From: Myxocyprinus asiaticus
Lineage: Eukaryota; Chordata; Actinopteri; Cypriniformes; Catostomidae
NCBI RefSeq assembly: GCF_019703515.2
Contig: NC_059348.1
Coordinates: 23,484,156 to 23,548,155 of the forward strand
Direction of reading: 5' to 3'
Length of the DNA stretch: 64,000 nt
Below, piece by piece: positions 46,999 through 58,500 of the stretch. The notes under the pieces are model-generated. The model was not told the origin of the DNA. It ran no database searches and saw nothing but the letters and a program-made list of their open reading frames with translations. The number at the start of each line of letters is the position of its first letter. Positions within the stretch are counted from its first letter, which is position 1. The translations under genes were made by a program, and so were the position numbers.

Positions 46999-49228
46999 GA
47001 GGAAAACATTACCGAGTGCACCTTTAAGACTTTACTGAGACATTTAAATTTGCTAGTGCACATCTCACCACAGCTCTCTTTTCATTGGGAGGCCTGCCAT
47101 CAAATACAAAGACAGGTTTAATGTCATGCTCCAGGAAAGTAAGAGTGCGGAAAAACAGGCCTGTGAGAGGGCTACAACATCAGAAGTTCGTATCATAATA
47201 GAACACTGTGGAAAACCATTATCTACTGTACATATAAATAAGTATTAAAATGTTATTTGCGCATAACATTTAAAAAAGACAAAGAACACAGATTTTAATA
47301 CAGCATAATCAAGGTAAACAAAGTCAGTGTTTTAAGATTACTTTAGATGTGATGTGACTAGAGCTTTTGTATGTAGAATTCACCTTAGCTTCAGATGGCC
47401 GGGGACAGCTGAGCGAAACTGATTCAACACAATAGACGTATCCAGTGCGATAATCTTCCCTGGAGCACAAAAACATACTGCGGTAAAGTTGTTTTTATGT
47501 TGGATATTCGTTAGACATTCGATTCTTCCTTTAACATTAATTGGTATGTAATTGCAAAATAGTGGCGGCTCATGCTGTGTCTCGTTCTGATAACACTGTA
47601 AATCATAATAGCAAAAGTAATTGTTTTAAGCATCAAAAGTGAAAAACGCAAAATAGCTATCCCAACAAGGGCAATCCAAGTTAGGGTGTGTCTCAAAAGT
47701 GCAAACTGCACAAATATTAGCTAAGAGATACATTATTCCATGACTACATTAAAAAGTGGTTCTTTTTACATGTGTAATGTTTATGTTGGTAAACAAATTA
47801 AGTTAAATTTAAATCATTTTTAATTTTCTTATTATTTATATACCTGTTATAACTACTTAATATAAACTGAATGCATTAATGAAATAAATCTATTTAACTT
47901 TCTGGTTTTTCTTTACCTGAATATCTCACTTCACCTGCAATGTATTTATACACACCTGCTACATATCTTACACAGCTTTGATTGTGGAAATATGTTTTTT
48001 GTGTATTTTTCTGGAATTTAGAAAATAATAAAATCCATTTAACTTCTTGTTAATTTCACCTGATGATGTCACACCACCTGTAAAATATTCACAAACATCT
48101 ATGACACATCTTACATGACTTGAAACTTGAAAATATGATGTTGTGTATTTTTTTTCTGAACTTTTTTAAAATGTTCAAATCCATATAACTTCCTGCTCAT
48201 GTGACCTGGTGATGTCAGACCACCTGTAATGCATTCGCACACATCTGACACACATCTTAAACAACTTGGATTTTGGAAATATTATTTTGTGTATTTTTTA
48301 TGAATTTTTGAAATTTTCAAATCCAAAATCCAAATCATGTAAGATGTGTGTCAGGTGTGTGCGAATGCATTACAGGTGGTCTGACATCACTAGGTCACAT
48401 GACCAGGAAGTTATATGGATTTGAACATTTCAAAAATTCTTAAAAGCTCACAAAACCGTATCTCCAAAATCCAAGATGTGTATTATGTGTGTCAGGTGTT
48501 TGTAAATATATCACAGGTGGTCTGACATCATCAGGCCACACACAGGTTTTATTTTTGAAAATAAAAGCTAAAAATCATAAAAAAGGTGTTGTGTATACAT
48601 GTGCTATAGGAGGTTTGACATTCATCTATTTCTGTTAGCTATAAGTTAAATGCAATTACATTGTTATAACATCATTACATATCCTAGGGAATAAGCCATT
48701 TATAGCTTTAAATGTTTGTTTTTTGTACCATATATTTCTACTTAGCTTGTTTGACAATATTAAGATACATCTGGATAAAGCTACACATAGCCACAGAGTA
48801 ATCTGTTTTTCACCAGCCTTTGTCCGTTTCACACTTTAGTGACACTCCCTAACTTTGCCTGCCGAATGTCTAACAAATGTCCAATATAAAAACAACTTTA
48901 CCGCCGTCAAATACATAAAATTAGAACAATTAATGCCTACTGCATGAAGCATGTAAACGTAACAAAACTATGTTAATATAAAGACTTTTAATAACAAGCC
49001 ATTTCTGATGTGTAGTTTCGATGCTTTTTCAGCTTGTCACGGGCTTTACTCAATGTTTTCTCTTCTTTCATGTTGCTAATGCATTCCTGTAAAACTTAGC
49101 TCAATTAGCTGCTTCTTCACATTATAAAACACTGCACTGATCTTACCAGAATAATCGCCGATCTCTTTGTTGCGCACAGACGTTGGCGCATCAGAACGAA
49201 TTAATTTTGCCAACTTTGCGATCCCCAT
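38170..49228 (-). CDS. FEN1-like flap endonuclease paralogue, complete, 11 exons, 350 aa
   Basis: Minus-strand exons: 49228-49147, 47459-47384, 47171-47069, 44912-44858, 44638-44577, 44477-44341, 43712-43652, 42378-42247, 41462-41317, 41133-40992, 38226-38170 (stop TAA). The lengths sum to 1053 nt and every junction keeps frame. The protein starts [10 protein letters not shown], as FEN1 does. The two-metal catalytic acidic residues are all present: D34, D77 (VFDGRPP), E130 and E132 (APGEAEA), D151 and D153 ([10 protein letters not shown]), D203 (LLGCDYC). A PCNA-binding PIP-like box, QSRLEEFF, lies at 318-325, before a basic tail. Between D77 and the next helix (DCQRLL) it is about 18 residues shorter than FEN1, and the segment after D34 about 9 shorter. 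It resembles the fish 'probable flap endonuclease 1 homolog' (zebrafish zgc:110269 type), not canonical FEN1. A role in 5'-flap removal during repair or replication is inferred. Confidence 0.93.
38770..39017 (+). pseudogene. Exon-like relic of an unidentified, probably transposon-linked, protein
   Basis: An ATG at 38770 opens [20 protein letters not shown], then a poly(A) run (about 18 A) shifts the frame by one. After it the frame reads basic residues and then [15 protein letters not shown] and FFLLDR, followed by a good donor (CAGGTAAG at 39015-39022). The N-IGRAF-W-LR pattern looks like the first exon of multicopy fish proteins associated with DNA transposons; I cannot name the family with confidence. 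The frameshift and missing downstream exons argue for a dead copy. Confidence 0.45.
40214..40639 (+). mobile_element. tRNA-derived SINE (copy 2)
   Basis: The same head as copy 1 (GGGGCCTGGGTAGCTCAGCGA, GAGTTCGAATCCAGGG) and an A-rich tail. Imperfect flanking repeats (GATCTCCAAAC / AATCTCCAACC) suggest a target duplication. It lies inside foldback copy D. Confidence 0.85.
41561..42223. mobile_element. Foldback element (copy E), intron 8 of the FEN1-like gene
   Basis: The left end AATAGTTCATCCAAAAATGT and right end TTTTTGGGTGAACTTTTCCT are inverted copies. The arms share CAGATGTGTATTACTTTATTTC-type text. The right end is 23 nt from exon 8. Confidence 0.75.
42474..43486. mobile_element. DNA element with AAAGGGGTCATGGCATG-type inverted ends, split by a SINE
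   Basis: The left end AAAGGGGTCAAGGCATGA and right end TGCCATGACCCCTT are inverted repeats. The interior includes the widespread fish text GAAGCCCCGCCCAGTAGCGG. A SINE (about 42516-42955) interrupts it near the left end. Non-coding, in intron 7 of the FEN1-like gene. Confidence 0.7.
42516..42955 (-). mobile_element. tRNA-derived SINE (copy 3), inserted in another element
   Basis: Reverse orientation: the plus strand ends CGAGTATTGATGC-complement text with GCTGAGCTACCCAGG (A box) and GATTCTAACTCGCGACTCCAG (B box). T-rich start at 42516. Imperfect flanking repeats (CCTTGATCTTTT / CCATGATCTTTT). Confidence 0.85.
45030..47026. mobile_element. Split MITE (GGTGCACTCAGTAA family, reverse) enclosing about 1.6 kb of other repeats and a (TA)n tract
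   Basis: One end is AAAGGTGCACTCAGTAAG at 45030; the other, CCGAGTGCACCTTTAA, closes at 47026. The family sequence stops at about 45212 and resumes near 46851. The insert starts AAAGGTGCTGTAAGCAATTT and includes a CCCGAACCCG-rich element (about 46750-46845). A pure (TA)n run at about 46934-46994 lies inside the resumed part. The outer end is about 42 nt from exon 3 of the FEN1-like gene. Confidence 0.65.
47481..48903. mobile_element. Terminal-inverted-repeat element with internal tandem and inverted repeats, FEN1-like intron 1
   Basis: The ends CGGTAAAGTTGTTTTTATGT (47481) and ACAACTTTACCG (to 48903) form inverted repeats of about 40 bp that also share TTAGACATTCG. Inside, a unit of about 130-140 bp (CACCTGTAA, CACATCT, ACTTCCTG, GATGTCA) recurs about three times at 47930-48310, then in the inverse direction at 48320-48545. 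No coding frame. Confidence 0.75.
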
Positions 49229-49570
49229 TTTAAATTAAAGAGGTTTCTGACAGTTGTTATTGTCCCTCGTCATTCGGCTAAATTTCCGCATTCTCCCAGA
49301 CAGTTCTCAGTAACGTACAATTTGCAGAACGCAGATAGGCTACCGCGACTGCACATCACCATCTCTCGTTTCGCAAATACAAACAAACTGTCCCATGTCG
49401 CTTGCCGTACATGAGCTCCAACGAGTGAAAATAGTTTTGAAAGTGAGGCGAATGTGAGAGGAGAAGATGGACAGACTACTGAGTTAATTTGTCTAAATGT
49501 TTTATAAGGCAAATTACGTCTAAGTTCAGTTTTATTTTGTAAACAATAAAACCTCATTTGCGTAGTAAAG
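49229..49570. promoter_or_regulatory. Divergent (probably bidirectional) promoter between the FEN1-like gene and atr
   Basis: Only 342 bp separate the two start codons, and the genes point away from each other, so both 5' leaders and core promoters must lie here or overlap. No TATA box stands out near either start. A CRE-like ATTACGTC occurs near 49513-49520. A short upstream ORF (ATG at 49467, stop ending at 49487, six residues) lies before the atr start and would be in its leader if transcription begins upstream of it. The stretch carries none of the repeat families that fill the flanking introns, which fits selection against insertions. The promoter role is inferred from position; no start site can be read directly. 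Confidence 0.7.
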
Positions 49571-52500
49571 ATGGAGCAGGGACTGGAGATGTCAGCAATG
49601 ATTCCAGCATTGCAAGATCTAGCCAGGTAATATCAATGGCTGCTAACAGTACTGGACATTCACCCGTTATATGATGTTGGTAGTTTATTAACATGTCCTT
49701 AATGTAAATATTTACGTCAGAAGTAACCCACTTTTGTCTTTTACAGTGCTAGTTCGGTTGAGTACAACCAGGCCGTGCAGAAACCTCGTCAGATTCTGTG
49801 TCAGTTCATTGACAGAATTCTGACTGATGTTGATGTCGGTAAGATTGCAGCTTGCATTTGGTTGAGCTACTAACTTGAGTGTTACCACTTTAAGTATGAT
49901 ATAGTTTAAGGCAAATGTAGTGATGTCCAAATGAATTCTGAGGCGATTTGTGAAAATCCTTCTATTTTGTATGATTTTGTCTCAGACTTTTGAACTTTAC
50001 TATATCTTCACAGTGTTACTATTTTTTCTTTCTCACATTATAGTTGCTCTGGAGTTGTGTAAGAAGACCAGTACTGAACCAGCATGTGTCATGCTTCTGG
50101 ACTTTGTGCAGCACATCATTAAATCCTCTTCACTGATGTTCTTAAACCCAGCATGTCTTTCAGATAACTTCAAAAACACAGAAAACAGCTCTACTGGTAG
50201 GCTGATTTGATGTAAACAGTTTATTTTAAAGGAACTGTTCACTTGAAAATCAGAATAAAAAAATCTGTCTTCATTTACTCACCCACATGTCTATTCCAAA
50301 TTCGTCTGACATTCTATCTTTTAAAGTAATAGTTCTCCCAAAATGAACATTCTCTCATCATTTACTCACCTTCATGCCATCCCAGATGTTTATGACTTTA
50401 TTTCTTCTGCAGAACACAACTGAAGTTTTTAGAAGAATATCTCATCTCTGTAGGTCCATACAATGCAAGTGAATGGTGACCAAACCTTTGAAGCAACAAA
50501 AAGCACAAAGGTAGCATAAAAGTAATCCATACTAGGGCTGAAATTATTATGAAATCTGGCTGACGTTTAGGCCTAATTGTCAAACAAATAATTGCAATTA
50601 TGACGAGATCATTTGTCTGTTTTAGGGCTCGCACAACTATGATGATTAATTGTCATACAAATTGTCATACTTTTGTCATAGGTGTATGTGTGCTTCATAA
50701 ACCTTAAGAACTCATTTATTAATATTTACCTTTGACATGATTTCCTTTAATGTTTTAAAAAAATGTATGAATGACATTAAGAGTTATATTTTAAATATCA
50801 AAATATTTCAAAATACATAAAATATCTGTCTCTCTTTGTAGTCTATTGTTGTTAGAACCCAGCCAATAGCTATTATATTATATTATATATCTCACCCACA
50901 CCTAAAGACTTGAATTTAACCACTGTAGTTGTATGGATCATTTTTATGCTGCATTTATTTGCTTTTTGGAGTTTTAAATATTTGGTATTCATTAACTTGC
51001 ATTGTGAGGACCTACAGAGCTGAGAAATTCTTCTAAAAATCTTTGTTTGTGTTCTGCTGAAGAAAGAAAGTCATACACATCTGGGATGGCATTTTTGGGT
51101 GAAATATTCTTTTACGGGGATGTTAGGCAGAATATTAGAACTGACAGCTTCAGTCACCATTTACTCTCATTGCATCTTTTTCCATACATTAAAAGGAATG
51201 GTGACTAAGGCTGTCATTCTGCCTAACATCTCCTTTTGTGTTCCAGAGAAGAAAGAAAGTCATACAGGGTTGGAACAACATGACGGAATTTTCATTTTTG
51301 GGTGAACTATCCCTTTGCAACTCTAGCTATCAAAAGTTATGCTCAAATACATCCTGCTGAGCTTCGATTTTCTGACTGTCTTTCTCCCTTCACAGATTTC
51401 AGTAGATGGATCATCAACCGCCTCTTGCGAATTGCTGCTAGCCCAGAGTGTGAGGATCTTCACATGAAGATCTCCTCAGTCATTTGTTCTTTGCTACATC
51501 TTTTCAGAGCCAAGGGTCCAGTCATATTTGGTCTGTTTTCAACAGAGCTGATTCATTTAATGCAAGATCTAGTGCATAAGAATCTCGTTGTCAGACGAGA
51601 ATGGCCAGTGGCGGTGGAATGCTTCTCCATCACGTCTACAGAAGCTGTTGTTTACCTGACTCCAACTGTCCTTCAGCTGTCCTCAAGTGCCTCAGCACAG
51701 GCATTGTTAGTAACTTCATTAACAGTTCTGACAGATATTCTGCAAGGTATCTTCTTCCTGAGAGAAGTGGGCATCATTTGGGACACTACTTGTCTGATCA
51801 TGTCCAATGGGAGCCCAAAGCTCAAAGCAGTGTCCATGGTGCTTTTAATTCGCATTGTGACTCTGGGAGGTTTCCCTGAAGACCATTCACAGCCATTTTT
51901 CTCTGCTTATTTACATCTTCTGGACTCCTTGCCTGCTTGTGAGGTGTCAGATCTCCGTGTCTATGCCAAGGAGTTCCAGAGTCTCTCCCAGTGTGTTTTC
52001 CAGCCAGAGCAAGGTGCTCATGTCAAGTTTGAAAGAGTCCACCTAAACATGCTGATGGAGAGGCTTGAGAACCTGGTGGTTGGTGGGATTCTTGAGCAGT
52101 TGAAGGTGATGGAGGTGAAGGCTACACTTTGTGATGTCTTCTGCTTCATCCTGGGCTTTGTTCCCCCTGGATATGAGTGTGCGGTGCAGATCCGAAAAAA
52201 GAAAGTCACAGCAATTTGCAAAGCTCTGATTAAGACCATTGGAACTCGAGGACAGCAGGAGGTAATGACTTGAAGGAATAGTTCACCTCACAATAAAAAT
52301 GTATCATAATTTTTTTAAATCCTCAGGTCATTCCAAATCCCTGTCACTTTCTTTCTTTAATGGAACACAAAAGGAGAAATTTAGCAGAATGTCCTGGCAG
52401 CTCTTTTCCATACAATGAAGGTGAATGGGAACAGGGTCTGTCGAGCTCCACAAATGACTAAAAAGCATCTTAAAATTGGTCAATATAACTTGTGCGCTGT

Positions 52501-55500
52501 ATTCCAAGTCTTCTGAAGTCATACGAAAGCTTTATGTGAGCAACAGACCAAAATGTACAATTTTGCCCTCTGCAGTAGCTCTTAAAAGTTCACCCAGAAA
52601 TAAAAATTCTCTCATCATTTACTCACCCTCATGCCATCCCAGATATTTATGACTTTCTTCTGTGGAACACAAATTAAGATTTTTGGAAGAATGTCTCAGC
52701 TCTGTAGGTCCATACAATGCATATGATTTTGAAAGCTCTAAAAAGCACACAAAGTCAGCATAAAAGTAATCCATACGACTGCAGTGGTTTAATCCGTCTT
52801 CTGAAGTGATCTAATTGGTTTTGTGTGAGAACAGACCAAAATTTAACTCTTTTTTTTTTTCACTGACACTGTACCATTGCAGTCTCTAGGCATGATCATG
52901 ATATCAAGCTCAGTTACACTTCCTAGCGCTTGAGGCATGCACAGAGTGCTAGATGGCACTAGGAAGTGTCATCGAGCTTGAAATCATGATGGCAAAGGAG
53001 ACTGCTAATGTCGAGATTTATAGTAAGAAAGAGTAATATTTTGGTCTGTTCTCACACAAAACTGATTGGATCGCTTTAGAAGACATGGATTTAACTACTG
53101 CAGTTGTATGGATTACTTTTATGCTGCCTTTATGTGCTTTTTAGAGCTTGAAAATTTTGGCCACCATTCACTTGCATTTTATGGGCCTACAGAGCTGAAA
53201 TATTCTTCTAAAAATCTTTGATTGTGTTCTGGAGAAGAAAGTCACAAATATCTGGGATGGCATGAAGGTGAACTATTCCTTCAAATCTCAGTCCTGTTCG
53301 TGTACATTCAAATATAGCATTTCAAGACACGTTTGATGTCGTTGATGCAACATATTTTAATGTACTGCAAATATATAGGATCCGCTATGTAGTTTTCTTG
53401 TGATACTGTAATAGTAAAAAAAAAAAATCTGTTTTGTGAAAATTAGCAGAGTGTGGAAGGTTACCTGTACAGTGCCTTAAAGACAGAGGCCTTCGCTGCA
53501 CTACAGGACACACTGTCCAGTGTTTCTGAGCTGGCTGATCCTAGTATGTATAAAGAGGAGGTTCCAGCCAAACGACCAAACCTCTCTCTTCCAACCCAGC
53601 TGAGGAGCGGGGACAAAACCCAGCCTATGTATGCAATGTTCTTTCTAATCTCCTTCAATCTTTTTATTTATTCTAGGTACACATTCCCTCGATCTGTTTT
53701 CTGACTATGTACATTATTCTTGTCCATGATCAGGCAGGTGGATATGAAGAGCAGAAGTGAGGTGTGGGCTGCTGTAGACAGTCGTCTGGAGGACTTGCTA
53801 ACCCAGCTAAGGGACCACAAATTGGCCCAGTGTGTGAGCATCGTACAAGGACTGGCAGTTATCTTCCACTTGGCTGCACTCTGCTCCAAGCATTGTCTGA
53901 ATGCCACACAGAGGTAGAACTCTGGGTTCATAACAATCTCAATTTCATTCAAGGCCTGTGTGTCTTGATTAGTGATTCTCATTTTAAAAACCTCTTCAGT
54001 GGCAGTGGAGAGAAGACATCAGAGACCTCGGATGCAGTGCAGTTGGTTTGGTTAAAGCCTCGGATTTTGGCTCAGGTAGTGGAAAGCTGTCGCACTGTGA
54101 TGGCCAATACCTCTAATGAGGAAGAGCTGGAGCCTCTGATAGAGGGTACTGTCAGGATCCTTGATGCTGTCCTTTACATTAACGGTAAGTGTCCATTCCT
54201 CAAGGTCTTTGTTTTCATGTCAGTTATGTTTATCATTCCAGGGCAGGCCATAGATATATTAACGTCATCATGTTAGACTCCGTTTACACCTGGTATTAAA
54301 AATGAGTGGTCCGATTACAAGTGGACAGCGCTAAACACAGGTGTCAGCGGAGTCCAAAATGTTATGTTTTCAGATCACAAAAGCAGCAAACGTAGTCAAA
54401 AACACGTAACCACATTGCAGTTGAGGTGTAAACACTAATCTGTCCTGATGCATCCCGGACAGCAACGAAGCACGACCCACTCACCTGTCTGTCAACCACT
54501 GCCGATCACGCACAGGTTATAAAAAAAAAAAGTCTGATCGGAAAATTTGAAAAAGCAAATACATGTACAAGCATGAGAACCTTACAGATCTTCTTCAGTG
54601 TGTTGAATATCAACATGCAGTGACACAGATGAGAAGCACACACATCTGAAGCTCAGCTAATACAGGTCCTCCACTAAAATAGCAGAAAATTCTGTTGAAA
54701 TTGTGTTTCGATTAAGTTCAAGTATAATAGGTTGAAACAATGCCAGATGTTTATTGCGCTTTCTTTGTCTTTTTAAACTTTTTGCACTTCATCATCATGC
54801 AGTAACTGATGAAGTGAATGATGTACCGTATGTTTTCATGAAATCAGGGGCACTCCCCTCAAAATCCAAACACAAGTGGTCACTGGAGACTGGAGCGTTT
54901 AGGACTCATGTGCATATAAGACAAAAACTTGTGATCAGATCACCCGAAACCCCCCCAGAAATCTTGATAACAAATGTAAACATCGCCTTAGATCATTTGC
55001 ATTCATATGAAGTTTATTTTCTGTTTGCAGCCAATAGCCAGGGTGACACAAGTCTATACAGGAATCTTTGTGCACTGTTGTCGATTCCATGGGTGCTTGA
55101 GCATTCTTCACAAGCTGCTTATCAGACAGCCTCTTTCCCTGCAAGTCTGATTGCCCTCTCCCAGAAACTTGCTCGTGGCTACTGTAAGTCTGTAATATTT
55201 TAATGGTATACCACACTTTCTGCATACCTAACAGGAAGTACCAAAGCAACAGTTTTATTGCTGTTTGTTTTTAATTTAGTTCCTAAATGCTTTAAATTTA
55301 CTTCAACTGTGTTTTATTTTATATTAATAGTAATTTTATCTGCAGCTGCACAGACTCGAGCACACTGTGTTTTCCTGCTCTCTCTACTGTCGAAGAGTGT
55401 GTGTGGTGACTGGCGGTCGTCTGTGTACCGCTGGGCTCTTCAGAGTAAGACCGAAGCTGAACGGGCCAATGCTGTTCGGGGCTTCCCCCTGCTGTTGCAC

Positions 55501-58500
55501 CACCTGGGTGTCAAATCCTACAGCCTCATCCACGAGGTCCTTCTGTACGTCATCTAAGGGCCTATTTACATTTAGTCACTTCATGCGTTTTTACTGATCA
55601 GATAGCTGTCCGATTGAATAAGCTCATTCCAATTACACCTGACCACATCAATGTGTCTCCACCAAATGGATATACTGTAAATCCGATCTTCAATTCCCAC
55701 ACTATATGCAAATAAAACTTGAGTTTATGTCCATGACTATGCTAATTCTGGGCATTGATTTTAAAAGATGTGATTTATTATTTTCTTCCAAGTGACATTG
55801 AACAGTGCGCGTGTGTTTCTCTTTGTGCACGCACATCATCCCCCCCCTCTGGGCTTCTCGTAGATATGATGCGCGTCAGCTGCTCTCATGTCAGTGTTTC
55901 AATTTCATCAGTGCTCTGCATCAAATAAGTGAGGAAAAAAGATCTCTCCTACAACGTGCATCTGTGTCTTAATTTGATGTTATTGCGGGACACAAGCCCT
56001 ATGTAAATACTCGGGGACAGATGTTATGTTTTGCATTTTCATTTTGCTTTTTGGGCGGAGCAAGGTTTACATATGTGACTTTAACACAGTTACACTTGAA
56101 CAGTTTCGTCTGGAATGTGTCTCAAACTAACTCTTGAAGTGGTTTGAGTTGCAATCCGTCTCAAATGCGTTTCAGAGGGCATTTACGCCTGGTCTTTTCA
56201 TGACCGGATAGCTATCTGATCACTGAAAATGCATGAAGTGACCAAGTGTAAACAGGCCCTAACAGTCATACACTGAGAATCTAGAAGAAAAAGTTGTCCC
56301 ATATGGGTACACAATAATTCAGGGTTCCCATGGTCAAGGAAAAACTAGACATATTTGAGATTTTTTTTTAAATTGTGATTTTCAGGCCTCCTTCTTCTAA
56401 AATTCTTAAAAAGTCCTGGAAGTTTCTAGTGAATATAAATTGTGTTAGTGATGCTCAGTTCAGAAATGCTTCAGCTAGAAATCGCTCATACTGAGTGCAA
56501 CCTCTATTCATACATTTTTCAAAATCATTATCTAGTAAACATGAATAACTGGAAAAGTCAAAAGTTGTGGAAACCCTGAACGCTGTAGAATTTTCGCACA
56601 AGGTGTGGAAATGGAATGTTCACGTCTGAAATGGCCTTTTAATTCCAGTGGGTCAGAAGTTTACATAAAGTTAACTGTGCCTTTAAGCAGCTTGGAAAAT
56701 TCCAGAAAATCATGGCAAGCCTTTAGGCAATTAGTCAATTAGTTTCTGATAGGCAAATTTGAGTCAAATGGAGGTGTACCATGTGGATGTATTTTAAGGC
56801 CTACCTTCAAACTCAGTGCGTCTTTGCTTGACATCATGGGAAAATCAAAAGAAATCAGCCAAGACCTCAGAAAAAAAAATATTGGACCTCCACAAGTCTG
56901 GTTCATCCTTGGGAGCAATTTCCAAATGCCTGAAGGTACTAAGTTCATCTGTACAAACAATAGTACACAAGTATAAACATCATGGGACCACACAGCTATC
57001 ATAACGCTCAGGAAGGAGACACATTCAATCTCCTAGAGATTAACGTAGTTTGGTGCAAAAAGTGCAAATAAATCCCAGAACAACAGCAAAGGACCTTGTG
57101 AAGATGCTGGAGGAAACAGGTTGACAAGTATCTATATCCACATTAAAACATGTCAATATAGGACTCAACCTGAAAGTCTACTCAGCAAGGAAGAAGCCAC
57201 TGCTCCAAAACCACCATAAAAAAGCCAGACTACAGTTTGCAAAGATCTTTCTTTTTGGAGAAAAGTCCTCTGGTCTGATGAAACAAAAATTGAGCTCTTT
57301 GGCCATAATGACCATCATTATGTTTGAAGGAAAAAGGGTGAGTCTTGCAAGCCGAAGAACACCATCCCAACCATGAAGCATGGGGGTGGCAGCATCATGT
57401 TGTTGGGGTGCTTTGCTGCAGGAGGGACTGGTGCACTTCTAAAAATAGATGGCATCATGAGGAAGGAAAATTATGTGGATATATTGAAGCAAAATCTCAA
57501 GACATCAGCCAGGAAGTTGCTAATGGGTCTTCCAAATGGACAATGACCCCAAGCGTACCTCCAAAGTTGTGGCAAAATGGCTTAAGGACAACAAAATCAA
57601 GGTATTGGAGTAGCCACCACAAAGCCCTGACCTCAATCCGATAGAAAATTTGTGGGCAGAACTGAAAAAGCATGTGTGAGCAAGGAGGACTACAAACCTG
57701 ACTCAGTTACACCAGTTCTGTCTGGAGGAATGGGCCAAAATTCCAGCAACGTATTGTGAGAAGCTTGTGGAAGGCTACCCAAAACATTTGACCCAAGTTA
57801 AACAATTTAAATGCAATTCTACTAACAAAGTGTATGTAAACTTCTGACCCACTGGGAATGTGATGAAAGAAATAAAAGCTGAAATAAATCATTCTCTCTA
57901 CTAATATTCTGACATTTCACATTCTTAAAATTAAGTAGTGATCCTAACTGACCTAAGACAGGGAATGTTTTCTACGATTAAATGTCAGGAATTGTGAAAA
58001 ACTGAGTTTAAATGTATTTGGCTAAGGTGTATGTAAACTTCTGACTTCAACTGTGATTAGGAACAGACTTCAGGACAGCTCAACACAAGTAAAGATAGAG
58101 CTGGCTGGCATTACAGGTCAACTGGCCTGCTGTTTGTCTGAGAGCTCGCAGCTGCAGTTTCCTCAGGAGATGATGCCACCCCGTGAGCTGCTCTGTAATG
58201 GTCTCAGCATTTCAGACTCCCATCTCAGCCAAACATCCTTCATCGGTGCCTCCATTCTCACCCCATTTCTGCTGCTGCTCAAAACTGGGGAGGACATGAA
58301 GGTGAAGAAAGGTTAGTCCAGTCAGCATCACTGTCAATAAAGCGATATTTAATGATTCAGCATGGAAGGCTTGTTTCTATTTTGAACACTGATGAGGATT
58401 AAAAGCTTATTTAGAAGAATGTAAATGGCTACATTTAATTACAGTGAGCTTTTGAAGTATTTAAGTCAAGAAGACTTTTTGTAAATCTTGCAAGTCATGT

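Noticed and set aside
51302..51395. Extension of the large atr frame upstream of 51396
   Set aside because: That part is the end of a foldback element and intron; the CACAG acceptor at 51391-51395 joins in frame with exon 3.
54754..55203. 149-codon frame as a separate small gene
   Set aside because: Its C-terminal half is atr exon 8 in frame; the rest is intron text without homology.
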